NCBI RefSeq assembly: GCF_900114455.1
Contig: NZ_FOTC01000001.1
Span: forward strand, 955,058-1,019,057
Length of the DNA: 64,000 bases
Origin: Halogranum rubrum
GTDB lineage: Archaea; Halobacteriota; Halobacteria; Halobacteriales; Haloferacaceae
Reading direction: 5' to 3'
Position numbers and translations under genes: made by a program. Shown one piece after another: positions 9,921 through 18,461 of the stretch. The notes beneath the pieces are model-generated. The model saw only the letters and a list, made by a program, of their open reading frames with translations, was not told where the DNA came from and did not search any database. Numbering within the stretch: position 1 is the first letter of the stretch; each line of letters opens with the position of its first letter.

Positions 9921-10760
9921 TCAGACTGCTGTCGACGACCCGAGATGCTCTACACCTTCGTCGGCCAGCCACTGGAGGAACCGTTCGACGGTGTCGGGGT
10001 CGGGCGTCCGATAGACGGCGGCCGTCTCGTCGTCGTCGCCGACGTGGATACTGACGCCTGCCGGTTCGATGGCCCGGAAGGCGTGTTCGTCCGTGGTGTC
10101 GTCGCCGAGGTACATCGTCGTCCACGTCTTCGGAACGTCCGATTTGAAGAACGAGACCGCCTGTCCTTTGTCCCACGGGACGGCGGGAGCGAGTTCGATG
10201 ACGGCTTTTCCCGTCGACACCTCGATACGGTCCGGTGCGAGTTCGTCGACGACGTCCTCGACGGCCCGCCGAATCTCCGGTGTGTCGTTCAGGTCGGCCT
10301 GCCGATGGTGGACCGTCGCGGTGACGCCTTTGTTCTCGACGAAACAGCCGTCGATGTGGCCGACGCGTTGCGTTATCGCCTCGCAGGCGGTTCGAATCTC
10401 CGAGGCTTGCTTCTCGGCGACGGGGTGGACGGTCGTCTCGCCCCGGTAGGCGAGTTCGAGACCGTGGTTTCCGGCGTAGGAGACGTTTTCGAGGCCGACG
10501 CGCGCTCGAAGGTCGTCGAGTGCGCGACCGCTGACGACGGCGACGGCGACGTTCGGACGAGCGTGGAGTCGGTCGAGCGAGGTCCGGTTCTGCGGGCGCA
10601 TCTCCGGTGCGTCCGGGTCGGCGACGATACCGGTGAGAGTTCCGTCGAAGTCGGTACAGAGCAGGAGACCCTTCGCGTCCTCCAGTCGCCCGGCGACAGT
10701 CTGTTGGAGCTCTCGAAGGTCGGACTCGCGTGTGTCCGCGGAAGTGGAGTCGTCGCTCAT
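9921..10760 (-). CDS. otsB: trehalose-6-phosphate phosphatase
   Basis: OtsB removes phosphate from trehalose-6-phosphate to give the compatible solute trehalose. The 279-aa HAD-family protein shows the nucleophile motif DFDGT (37-41), a Lys-bearing middle section (IELAPAVPWDKGQAV) and the acidic motif GDDTTDEHAF. The ATG at 10760 overlaps the otsA stop as ATGA, so the two are translationally coupled, and this start is preferred over a longer frame that runs inside otsA. Together with otsA it forms a complete two-step trehalose pathway, expected to serve in osmotic or desiccation stress. Confidence 0.93.
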   Translation of the reverse strand: MSDDSTSADTRESDLRELQQTVAGRLEDAKGLLLCTDFDGTLTGIVADPDAPEMRPQNRTSLDRLHARPNVAVAVVSGRALDDLRARVGLENVSYAGNHGLELAYRGETTVHPVAEKQASEIRTACEAITQRVGHIDGCFVENKGVTATVHHRQADLNDTPEIRRAVEDVVDELAPDRIEVSTGKAVIELAPAVPWDKGQAVSFFKSDVPKTWTTMYLGDDTTDEHAFRAIEPAGVSIHVGDDDETAAVYRTPDPDTVERFLQWLADEGVEHLGSSTAV

Positions 10761-12271
10761 CGTGTCTGGGAGTTCTCTGACGCCTCGGCGTCCCGCTGTC
10801 GTTTCACATCGCGGGCAGTGGTGAGGCTGTCCTCCAACCACGCGAAGAGGTCGTACTCCTCGACTGTGTCTCGTAGTCGACGCATCCGTTCGCCCCGTTC
10901 GTCGTCCTCCATCGTCAGCGCGTACTGAAGTTGCTCCACGAACTCGTCGATATCGCGGGGGTTGATGGTCACCGCGTCGTCACCGAACTCCTCGTGTGCG
11001 CCCGCCTGATTCGAGAGAATCAGGACGCCGTCTTCGTCGTGTTGGGCGGCGACGTACTCCTTGGCGACGAGATTCATCCCGTCGCGGAGCGGACTCACGA
11101 GCGCCACGTCGCTGTGTCGACACAGACCGTACAGGTCTGTCTCGGAGAGCATCTCTTCGGTGTAGATGACTGGTTGCCAGTCGTCGGTCCCGAAGCGACG
11201 GTTGATTCTGGCGACGGCTTCCTCGACTTCCTCCTGTAGTTCTTTGTAGTCGGAGATACGCGAGCGACTCGGACTTCCCTTCTGGAAGAACGTGAGTTCG
11301 CCGCGCCACTCGGGGTGTTCCTCCCACAGTCGCGCGAGGGCGTCGAGTCGCTCCGGAATCCCTTTGGTGTAGTCGAGACGGTCGATGCCGACGGCGACTT
11401 GGACGCCGTCGCCGATGCCGTACGAGTCTCGGAACTCGCCCCACCACTCGTCGTCGGCCTCGGCGCTCTTCGAGGCGATGTCGTCGAAGTCGACGCTCAG
11501 TGGGAACGACTCCACGTAGGTGGTGTGGCCGTCGTAACGAACCTTCTTTCCGTCCAAGTCGACGAACGCCGTCTCGAACGCTTCGTCGACGCAGTGGAGA
11601 AAGTTCTCGCAGTACGAGTCGGTGTGGAACCCGAGGAGGTCGTTGCCGAGCAGTCCGTCGAGTACCTCTTCGTGGTTCGGTAGCGACCGGACACTGTCCC
11701 ACGACGGCCACGGGATGTGCCAGAAGTGCATGAGGAACGCCTCGGGGAGTTCCTCTCGCACCATCCGAGGAGCGAGTCCGAAGTGGTAATCTTGGAACCA
11801 GATGAGCGAGTCATCGTCGTACTGTTCGACGACTGCGTCGGCGAACGTCTCGTTGACGTCGCGATACGTGGTCCAAAACTCGTTTGCGAACTTCGTCTTC
11901 CACATCCCGCCGTGGCAGACGGGCCAGAGAACTTGGTTGCTGTAGCCGTAGTAGTAATCTTCGACCTCTTCTTCGGTGAGCCACACTCGTTTGAGCGTGT
12001 ACGCCTCGGATTCGGGGGGAACCCGAACACAGTCGTCCTCGTCCACTATCTCTTCGTCGGCGTCGCCGTCGCCCCACGCGACCCACGTCCCGTCGGTCTT
12101 CTGCATGACGGGGTCGATACCGGCCGTCAGTCCACCAGCAGGGCGGTCGACGGTGATCGTTCCGTCGTCGTCGTAGCTGTGTTTGTACGGTTGCCGATTC
12201 GAGACGACGAGAAGTGAGTCTCCGCCGAGAGCTGATTCGATATCTGTGGAAATGTCCGTGTTTGTTACCAT
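10757..12271 (-). CDS. otsA: trehalose-6-phosphate synthase
   Basis: OtsA joins UDP- or GDP-glucose (other NDP-glucoses are possible) to glucose-6-phosphate. The 504-aa product is a GT20 glycosyltransferase with a Rossmann N-terminus (LLVVSNRQPYKHSY), the acceptor-site stretch IWFQDYHFGLAPRMVR, the phosphate-binding segment GIDRLDYTKGIPERL, and a nucleotide-sugar end region SPLRDGMNLVAKEYVAA. Length is usual for the family. It is the first gene of the otsA-otsB pair. The upstream 130 bp is shared with a divergent gene at 12403. Confidence 0.94.
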   Translation of the reverse strand: MVTNTDISTDIESALGGDSLLVVSNRQPYKHSYDDDGTITVDRPAGGLTAGIDPVMQKTDGTWVAWGDGDADEEIVDEDDCVRVPPESEAYTLKRVWLTEEEVEDYYYGYSNQVLWPVCHGGMWKTKFANEFWTTYRDVNETFADAVVEQYDDDSLIWFQDYHFGLAPRMVREELPEAFLMHFWHIPWPSWDSVRSLPNHEEVLDGLLGNDLLGFHTDSYCENFLHCVDEAFETAFVDLDGKKVRYDGHTTYVESFPLSVDFDDIASKSAEADDEWWGEFRDSYGIGDGVQVAVGIDRLDYTKGIPERLDALARLWEEHPEWRGELTFFQKGSPSRSRISDYKELQEEVEEAVARINRRFGTDDWQPVIYTEEMLSETDLYGLCRHSDVALVSPLRDGMNLVAKEYVAAQHDEDGVLILSNQAGAHEEFGDDAVTINPRDIDEFVEQLQYALTMEDDERGERMRRLRDTVEEYDLFAWLEDSLTTARDVKRQRDAEASENSQTR

Positions 12272-12373
12272 TTCGGTGAACTCAGTTAGGAGAGGTTACG
12301 TGGCAATCACACAAATGGATACGGGCCAACCCGAATGAAAGAAGATGTGTGAATGGTCACTCTGTCTTTCTGA

Positions 12374-12379
12374 TTTATG
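12374..12379 (+). promoter_or_regulatory. TATA box for the 12403 gene
   Basis: TTTATG is centred 26.5 nt upstream of the ATG at 12403, the spacing expected for a leaderless haloarchaeal mRNA. It supports the shorter of two in-frame starts. Confidence 0.55.
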
Positions 12380-12402
12380 CTCTCAGACGACGTGTACTGG
12401 CT

Positions 12403-13257
12403 ATGGCATTCGAGTGGAATCTGTCCGACGACCACCTTGATACCGGCGACGTCGACGAGCGCTTCGAGTACTACTCGACGACGATAGACGACTGGTTCGA
12501 GACGACCGACGACGACGTCCGTGGATTCGGCGGCGACGGCCCCGAGTTCGACGTGGACGGGAAATCTGAGCAGTCTCCCATCTACCTTCCCGACTCGCGA
12601 CACTCGGACCAGACTGCCCCACGGGTCCGCCGCACGTACGAGGAGGGTGTCGAAATCTATCCCGGTCGGCGGTCCGTCTGGCGTGTCCCACATCCAGAAC
12701 TATTCGAAGACGCAACGGAACGCGCGTTCTACCTGTTGTACTTCCCGATAGACATCTATCCGTTCAAGAACGACAGACGGTACTCCCGTGTCGAGTTCGG
12801 CATCGAACTCGACGAATCGGACGACGTCGACGCGATGGACCTCTGTCCACAGGACGTGTACGGAAGTGAGCAAGTGACGCGAAAGTACACGCTCCAACCG
12901 TCGCTGAAGTTCGCCGAGGTGCAAGCGAGCGTCGGCAGTGCGGAGTGGCAGACGACGTACACGCAACTCCACCCGACGGTCACGATGTTCGGACCGGGCA
13001 AGTCGAAGTTCGGGTGGGTGTTCTCGACGGGAACGGGTGAGTCGGTACTCCCCGGCGCTCGACACAACTGGATTCTGCTGAACGCGCCCGCCGACTGCGA
13101 GACACTCGACGGAACGTACTACTCCGACGTCGTGTACACGGAGAAGAAGTACGGCTACTACTGGAAGAAGACGGCGTCGGCCGACCGGTCGTTCAGCGTC
13201 GCCCTGACCGACGCCGAGGCACTGTCCGAACGGTGGTGGACGAACGCAGGGAACTGA
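12403..13257 (+). CDS. uncharacterised haloarchaeal protein
   Basis: I do not recognise this 284-aa protein. It is acidic and rich in Tyr and Trp (YYSDVVYTEKKYGYYWKKT), with no signal peptide, membrane segment or obvious catalytic motif. The central part (RRSVWRVPHPELFEDATERA through AFYLLYFPIDIYPFKN) suggests a compact beta-rich fold. A phrase such as FGPGKSKFGWVFS resembles no nucleotide-binding loop I can name. It is divergent from otsA across 131 bp, so shared regulation is possible but not shown. Confidence 0.6.
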   Translation: MAFEWNLSDDHLDTGDVDERFEYYSTTIDDWFETTDDDVRGFGGDGPEFDVDGKSEQSPIYLPDSRHSDQTAPRVRRTYEEGVEIYPGRRSVWRVPHPELFEDATERAFYLLYFPIDIYPFKNDRRYSRVEFGIELDESDDVDAMDLCPQDVYGSEQVTRKYTLQPSLKFAEVQASVGSAEWQTTYTQLHPTVTMFGPGKSKFGWVFSTGTGESVLPGARHNWILLNAPADCETLDGTYYSDVVYTEKKYGYYWKKTASADRSFSVALTDAEALSERWWTNAGN

Positions 13258-13309
13258 ACGACACGTTTGCTATCGCAACTATCGGTTTATACAGAACTTC
13301 TTCTTCGAC

Positions 13310-13648
13310 CTACTTCGACGTCGTCAGGTGATACAGTAACTCGTACTCAGCGACGTTCTCTCCCGAGACCAGCACGTCGCGCATGACCGCTTTGTGCGCC
13401 TCGTCGATAGCGTGGTCGGACTCTTCGAACGCCTCGTAGACGGCGTCGATGTCGTCGGCTTTCATGAAGTAGACGAGATAGTCACCCTCGTCGTCGCTCT
13501 CGACGAACGCCGCCTCCTCGCGCATCCCTTCGTCTCTGAGCGTCGCCAGTGCCTCCGTTTCGCGCTCTCGAATCTCGGTACACCACTCGCGGAGTCGGTC
13601 GGTCTCACTGGGTTCGATTCGTTGTTTCGTCAAGACGACGTCGACCAT
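13310..13648 (-). CDS. DUF6176-like small protein
   Basis: The 112-aa product looks like the dimeric alpha-beta barrel type annotated DUF6176 in haloarchaea: a first strand with VDVVLTKQRIEP, a helix with EIRERETEALATLRDEG, then VESDDEGDYLVYFMKADD. That assignment is from memory of the family and is not certain. There are no catalytic residues to point to. The gene is flanked by a hydrolase on the same strand 54 bp upstream and a convergent gene. Confidence 0.6.
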   Translation of the reverse strand: MVDVVLTKQRIEPSETDRLREWCTEIRERETEALATLRDEGMREEAAFVESDDEGDYLVYFMKADDIDAVYEAFEESDHAIDEAHKAVMRDVLVSGENVAEYELLYHLTTSK

Positions 13649-13702
13649 AGAGCTGAATCTACACGAGAGAGAGAAAAGGTAGCCGACCAGACAGCTCTAC
13701 AG

Positions 13703-14569
13703 TCAGAGTCGGTCGAGGAACGTCTCGACGGTCCGGTTGAACACGTCCGGATTGTCGAGATTCGAGAGATGGCCTGAATCGGGGATGACACTCGTCGTCG
13801 AGTCGTCGATGGACCGGACCAGTCGTTTGTTCTGAGCGACGACGGCTTTCGCCTCGTGGTCACCGTAGAGCACGAGTGTCGGCGCGGTGATGTGGTCGGC
13901 GTCTTTCGGGTCCGCTTCGTAGAGTGCGTCGAACACCTTGATGAACTCCCGAATCGGGAAGCTGTCGACTTCCGAGAAGGCGTAGTCGCGCACGTCGTCG
14001 TCGAGTGCGAGCCAGTAGGAGCCTTCGATGGCTCTGACGCTCTGGAGGAGCAACCGGAAGGACGCGCCGGACCCGAGCATGCGGAAGGTGGGATAGAGCG
14101 AGACCTTCGGGAACATGAACTGCTTCTGTAGATTCGTCATCGGAACGGGTGGCAGCGACTCGACGGTGTCTGCGAGAACCAGTCCGGAGAGTTCGTCGGG
14201 ATAATTCGTGGCGAACGTCTGGGCGACGAGTCCGCCGAGCGAGAGGCCACAGATGATCGGTTGGTCGACGCCGAGTTCGGAGAGACAGCGCCGAAGGTCG
14301 TCGGCGAAGAGGTCGATGGTGTAGTCGCGTTTGTCCGTCGCACCAGTCTCGCCGTGGCCGCGTAAGTCGACGACGACGACGCGGTAGTCGTCGGCGAAGT
14401 GGTCTATCTGTGGACCCCACATCGACCCCGAGAGCCACCCACCGTGGACGAGGACGAGTGTCTCCTCGTTCCCGTTCGCTTCACCGTACACGTCCGTGTG
14501 CAGCGGAACGTCATCGAGTGTCCGCGCGTCGTCGTTGTCCACAGTGTTGGGTGGATACGTTGCAGTCAT
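13703..14569 (-). CDS. alpha/beta-fold hydrolase
   Basis: The 288-aa soluble protein has the full alpha/beta-hydrolase set: oxyanion loop VHGG (41-44), the strand-helix phrase VVVVDLRGHGETG, nucleophile elbow GLSLGG with Ser110, and the late His in PDSGHLSNLDNP. The fold serves esterases, lactonases and C-C hydrolases, and the substrate is not deducible. It lies three bases from the stop of the CPBP gene, which is read in the same direction and ends at 14572, so the two are very likely one transcript (CPBP first). Confidence 0.85.
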   Translation of the reverse strand: MTATYPPNTVDNDDARTLDDVPLHTDVYGEANGNEETLVLVHGGWLSGSMWGPQIDHFADDYRVVVVDLRGHGETGATDKRDYTIDLFADDLRRCLSELGVDQPIICGLSLGGLVAQTFATNYPDELSGLVLADTVESLPPVPMTNLQKQFMFPKVSLYPTFRMLGSGASFRLLLQSVRAIEGSYWLALDDDVRDYAFSEVDSFPIREFIKVFDALYEADPKDADHITAPTLVLYGDHEAKAVVAQNKRLVRSIDDSTTSVIPDSGHLSNLDNPDVFNRTVETFLDRL

Positions 14570-14571
14570 CG

Positions 14572-15336
14572 TCAGAGAAGCACCGCCGCAGACGGTTCAA
14601 TACTTGGGCCGTACGTGATGACGATGTAGAGCAACGAGAACAGCATCGCGTCGTACGCGCCGTGGATGAGCGCCGGGACGACGATGTTGTCCGTGTACTC
14701 GTACGTCACACCGAAGACGAGACTCGGGAGGAACAGGATAGCGATGGTGTTCAACCGAGCGGCAGAAGGCCCCGAGAGCGCGAGGAAGTGAATCGCTGCG
14801 AAGAGCGCCGCGGCGATGACGATTGCCGGTGCGGGGCTGAACGCCTCGCGGAGTCGTCGCTGGACGATACCGCGGAACAGAATCTCCTCACCGGGGCCGA
14901 TGATGAGGAACGACGCCGGGATGAGCACGAGGAGGATTTCAGGCGTCTCCTGTGCCATCTGCGCCGTGGAGTTCGGTGCCGTCTGCGTTCCGAGCGCCTG
15001 TATCACGATGCTCGCGACGATGACGAGACCGAACGCGGCGAGGAACCCACCGAAGACGACGAGGAGGTCACGCAGCGACGGTATCCGGACGCCGATATAG
15101 TCGAGCGACAGTCCGCGAATTCGGAGATAGGCGAATGCGACACCGCCGAAAGAGACGTACTGGTTGAGAAACAGTGCGAGGAGGATGGTCGCCACCGCCG
15201 AGAGCTGTATCCCCAGGAACCGAATCCCCAAGACGACAGCGAAGACGAGGACCAGCGAGACGAGAATCCCTGCGAGTCCAGCACCGACGCCGACGCCGAG
15301 GGCGCGCAGTTTGGACGACTGCGTGATGTTCGACAT
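14572..15336 (-). CDS. CPBP-family intramembrane metalloprotease
   Basis: This is a multi-pass membrane protein of 254 aa related to Rce1/CAAX proteases and bacteriocin-processing enzymes. The catalytic signatures are intact: Glu150-Glu151 with Arg155 in GPGEEILFRG, His183 in FAAIHF, and His in LIHGAYD. It should cleave a substrate within or next to the membrane; no obvious substrate gene is adjacent. The ATG at 15336 is used rather than a TTG nine codons upstream. It is followed at once by an alpha/beta hydrolase gene. A second, catalytically dead-looking homologue is at 27577-28524. Confidence 0.88.
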   Translation of the reverse strand: MSNITQSSKLRALGVGVGAGLAGILVSLVLVFAVVLGIRFLGIQLSAVATILLALFLNQYVSFGGVAFAYLRIRGLSLDYIGVRIPSLRDLLVVFGGFLAAFGLVIVASIVIQALGTQTAPNSTAQMAQETPEILLVLIPASFLIIGPGEEILFRGIVQRRLREAFSPAPAIVIAAALFAAIHFLALSGPSAARLNTIAILFLPSLVFGVTYEYTDNIVVPALIHGAYDAMLFSLLYIVITYGPSIEPSAAVLL

Positions 15337-15413
15337 ACGTGTCTCCAAGGCCGCCGCCGTCAAATCGGTTCCGTCTGGACGAACGACCGTCGGTCGGTGA
15401 TCAGGGTCAGCAG

Positions 15414-15971
15414 TCAGCGCTCGGCGAGTTCGTACTGCAACACACCGATGGCCGTCCGGCCGTCGACGACGCCGTCTCTCCCGCCGTCGACGACGTCGCT
15501 CAGGAGACGGTCGTAGTCTGTCGTGTCGACGCGAATGCTCTCGTTGAAGTCGAGTTCCTGTTCACCCGTCGGTTCACACCCGCGCGCGACGAAGTAGTGG
15601 TGGACGGTGTTGCTGATGCCGTTGGCCGGTTCGGCCGTCGTGAGTGGTTCCACGTCGGCCGCTTCGTACCCCGTCTCCTCGGTGAGTTCGCGATAGGCGG
15701 CGGCGGCCAGGTCGTCGTCCTCCGGTTCGCTCGTCCCCGCCGGGAGTCCGCGGTTGACCCGTCCGACCGCCTGCCGCCACTCCTCTATGACGACCACGTC
15801 GCCGTCGGGCGTGAACGGCAGCACCACGACTGCGGGCGGTTCGTCGACGTAGTGGTAGTCCGTCTCCGTCCCGTCGGGGAGGCGTACGTCGTCCTTCCGG
15901 ACGTCGAACCCGGGACAACTGTAGTCGATGTCCGTCGCCGTCGTCTCCCACGTGAGGTCGTCGTCGTTCAT
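15414..15971 (-). CDS. Nudix hydrolase, ADP-ribose-pyrophosphatase-like
   Basis: The 185-aa protein carries a Nudix box in the region LPAGTSEPEDDDLAAAAYRE followed by LTEETGY, which provides the metal-binding REL-TEE glutamates. Compared with the canonical spacing there is one extra residue between the Gly and the Arg. The LPAG lead-in and the length are typical of ADP-sugar pyrophosphatases, which hydrolyse nucleotide diphosphate linkages. The start at 15971 is 158 bp from the divergent binding-protein gene, so the paired TTTAGGC operators in that gap could also act on this gene. Confidence 0.85.
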   Translation of the reverse strand: MNDDDLTWETTATDIDYSCPGFDVRKDDVRLPDGTETDYHYVDEPPAVVVLPFTPDGDVVVIEEWRQAVGRVNRGLPAGTSEPEDDDLAAAAYRELTEETGYEAADVEPLTTAEPANGISNTVHHYFVARGCEPTGEQELDFNESIRVDTTDYDRLLSDVVDGGRDGVVDGRTAIGVLQYELAER

Positions 15972-16072
15972 GGTCCGACGTCCGCGCGAGCAGGCAAAAA
16001 CAGCCCGGTTGGTGCCCGCGTGTGCCGGTTCTGCGCACCGCCGTGGAATCTCTCCTCGGAGACCCTCGCCGG

Positions 16073-16090
16073 TTTTAGGCCCGCCTAAAA
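16073..16090. promoter_or_regulatory. palindromic operator, DtxR/SirR-type iron box (site 1)
   Basis: TTTTAGGC and GCCTAAAA form perfect 8-bp inverted arms around a 2-bp centre. This resembles the TTAGG/CCTAA boxes described for DtxR-family iron regulators (Idr, SirR) in haloarchaea. It stands 38 bp upstream of an iron-type ABC binding-protein gene. Confidence 0.75.
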
Positions 16091-16109
16091 TTCGATGGAG
16101 CTATGTATG

Positions 16110-16125
16110 TTTAGGCGAGCCTAAA
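16110..16125. promoter_or_regulatory. palindromic operator, DtxR/SirR-type iron box (site 2)
   Basis: TTTAGGC and GCCTAAA form perfect 7-bp arms around GA. The centre is 36 bp from that of site 1, and the site ends 3 bp before the GTG start, so a bound repressor would cover the transcription start region. Confidence 0.75.
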
Positions 16126-16128
16126 ATC

Positions 16129-17349
16129 GTGGTCAGAGATACTGGAGACGAGACGGTACCGACGCGGCGAGACTATCTGAAGTACGGGAGCGGCGTCGTC
16201 GTCGGTGGATTACTCGCCGGATGTACGGAGAGTGCAGAGTCGGAGGGCACACCGACGGGCGCCACCGAGACGACGTCGGCAGCGACGTCGACGACGACCG
16301 AACCGGTGCAGACCGAAGACGGGAGCTACACCGTCTCGATGGAACCGGTCGGCGACGTCACCTTCGAGTCGGTTCCCGAGACGTGGGTCGCCTACGACGG
16401 TGGCTACGCCGACATGGGCGTCGCACTCGGGAAGGCTGACGCGATGACGGGTATCGGCGGTGCGGGTCGCTACTACACGGGCGTCTACGACGAGTTACCC
16501 GGCGTGAGCGTCGACCGAAGTACGCTCGAAGCCAACGACTTGGGCAACGCGGATATGTCCAAGGAGATTTTCTACGAACTCGACAACGACGTCCACCTCA
16601 TGGACCCACAGATGCTCGTCAACTGGTTCGATTGGAGCGAGGGGGATATAGAGGAGATTGCGACGAACGTCGGGCCGTTCGTCGGGAACCTCATCTTCCG
16701 CCGCGAAGACGTGTGGCACGACTACCGTTACTACACGCTCTACGAGGCGTTCGAGACGGTCGCCGAGGTGCTTCAAGAGCGGGCGCGCTACGAGGCGTTC
16801 GAGGAACTTCACGACGAGTTCATCGCGGACATTCAGACGAAACTCCCGCCGGCGGACGAGCGTCCGAACGTGTTGCTCGTCTACGAGGGGAGCGACGAAC
16901 CCGAGGAGTTCTCACCGTACCGCCTCAACGACCAGGGAACCAGCAAGAAACAGTGGCGCGACTTGGGCGTCAGCGACGCACTCGCCGGAACGGGTATCCA
17001 CGGCATCAGCACCACCGACCGCGGACGCATCGACTACGAGACGATGCTCGAAATCGACCCCGACGTCGTCATGCTCCGCGCCCACGAGCGGAAGTCCGCG
17101 ACCGAGTTCCGCGACACCGTCCTCGCGTTCATGCAGGACCACCCGGTCGGGAGCGAACTCACCGCCGTCCAGAACGGCCGCGTCTACCGCGGCGGCTACC
17201 TGTTTCAGGGACCGATTCACAACCTCTTCCTGACCGAGCGAGCGGCGAAACAGCTCTACCCGGACGTCTTCGGCGAGGTGACGAGCGACGAGCAGTTGTT
17301 CGACCGCCAGCGCGTCGCCGACGTCGTGGCTGGGGAGTTCTCGGACTAA
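16129..17349 (+). CDS. ABC transporter substrate-binding lipoprotein, iron/siderophore type
   Basis: The 406-aa protein has a Tat lipoprotein signal: TRRDYLKYGSG, then GGLLAGC with the lipobox Cys, followed by a Ser/Thr/Glu linker. The mature part is a two-lobe FepB/BtuF-like fold (VGDVTFESVPETWVAYDGG, EIDPDVVMLRAHERKS), which captures ferric siderophore or a related chelate for an ABC importer. No permease or ATPase gene is adjacent. No in-frame ATG precedes the signal, so the GTG at 16129 is the start. Two TTTAGGC/GCCTAAA palindromes immediately upstream indicate iron-dependent repression. Confidence 0.85.
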   Translation: MVRDTGDETVPTRRDYLKYGSGVVVGGLLAGCTESAESEGTPTGATETTSAATSTTTEPVQTEDGSYTVSMEPVGDVTFESVPETWVAYDGGYADMGVALGKADAMTGIGGAGRYYTGVYDELPGVSVDRSTLEANDLGNADMSKEIFYELDNDVHLMDPQMLVNWFDWSEGDIEEIATNVGPFVGNLIFRREDVWHDYRYYTLYEAFETVAEVLQERARYEAFEELHDEFIADIQTKLPPADERPNVLLVYEGSDEPEEFSPYRLNDQGTSKKQWRDLGVSDALAGTGIHGISTTDRGRIDYETMLEIDPDVVMLRAHERKSATEFRDTVLAFMQDHPVGSELTAVQNGRVYRGGYLFQGPIHNLFLTERAAKQLYPDVFGEVTSDEQLFDRQRVADVVAGEFSD

Positions 17350-17448
17350 CTCGACGGGTTTCGTCCACCACCGAGAACCCTTCGACACCCGTCGCGGGTC
17401 GCCGGTGACGTCAGGTTTTGACCCGTCGTGGCCGAACAGGGAGGTGAG

Positions 17449-18447
17449 ATGTCATCGGAGATGAGCGCCTACGTCATCGAAGAGCACGGCGACCCGGACG
17501 TCTTCACCGAGGAGACGGTCGAGGTTCCCGAACCCGCGGCCGACGAGATTCGCGTCTCCGTGACGGCGACGAGTCTCAACCCGGTCGACTACAAGATTCG
17601 ACGCGGTGACCTGCCGGACTTCGCACCCGAGTTCCCCGCGACGCTCCACTGTGACGTCTCGGGCGTCGTCGACGCCGTCGGCGACGACGTCGAGCAGTTC
17701 GAACCCGGCGACGAGGTGTACGGGATGCCCGGCGGTGCGGGCCGGCAGGGTGCACTGGCCGACTTCGTCGTCGGCCACGCGGGGACGTTCGCGCACGCAC
17801 CCGAGCGACTCCCGCTCGAAGAGGCCGCCGCACTCCCCGTGGTCGCGCTCACCGCGTGGGAGATGCTCACCGACAAGGGTGCGGTGGATATCGACGACGA
17901 CGTCCTCGTCTACGGCGCGAGCGGCGGCGTCGGTCACGTCGGCGTCCAACTCGCTCGATGGCTCGGCGGGAACGTCATCGCGACGGGGTCGAACGAGCGA
18001 AAGCGTTCGCTGGCGAGCGCACTCGGTGCGGACGCAACCGTCGACTACACCGCCACCGACGTCGAGGAGTACGTCGAGACGTACACCGACGGGACCGGAT
18101 TCGACACCGTCTTCGACCCGGTCGGCGACGACCACCTCCAGACGTCGTTCGAGGCGGTTCGCCCGTTCGGGAGCGTCGTCACGACCGAGTCGAGTTCGAC
18201 GCAGGACGTCTCGGCGATGCACGCGAACTCGCTGGACCTCGGTGTCGTCCTCGTCATCCTCCCGGTCATCCTCAGGGAGCGACAGGAGCGAATCGGCGAG
18301 GAACTCGCCGACATCGCGGCCCTCGTCGACGACGGAGCGATAGAGCCACACATCGACCAGCAGTTCGGTTTCGACGAGGTGTCGGAGGCCCACCGCGTCG
18401 GTGAGGAAGGCGACTTCGTCGGAAAACTGCTGTTGGTCAACGAATAG
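17449..18447 (+). CDS. MDR-family NADPH:quinone oxidoreductase
   Basis: The 332-aa protein is a medium-chain dehydrogenase/reductase without the catalytic zinc ligands: an N-terminal GroES-like part (SLNPVDYKIRRGDLPDF), the Rossmann glycine motif in VYGASGGVGHVGVQLA, and a typical GSNERKRSLASALGA cofactor pocket with Ser/Arg suited to NADPH. It should reduce quinones or conjugated carbonyls in the cytosol. A strong ribosome-binding sequence GGGAGGTGA (17439-17447) lies just before the ATG at 17449. The gene is convergent with the M23 peptidase gene. Confidence 0.87.
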   Translation: MSSEMSAYVIEEHGDPDVFTEETVEVPEPAADEIRVSVTATSLNPVDYKIRRGDLPDFAPEFPATLHCDVSGVVDAVGDDVEQFEPGDEVYGMPGGAGRQGALADFVVGHAGTFAHAPERLPLEEAAALPVVALTAWEMLTDKGAVDIDDDVLVYGASGGVGHVGVQLARWLGGNVIATGSNERKRSLASALGADATVDYTATDVEEYVETYTDGTGFDTVFDPVGDDHLQTSFEAVRPFGSVVTTESSSTQDVSAMHANSLDLGVVLVILPVILRERQERIGEELADIAALVDDGAIEPHIDQQFGFDEVSEAHRVGEEGDFVGKLLLVNE

Positions 18448-18461
18448 TCGCGGAGACGGCT

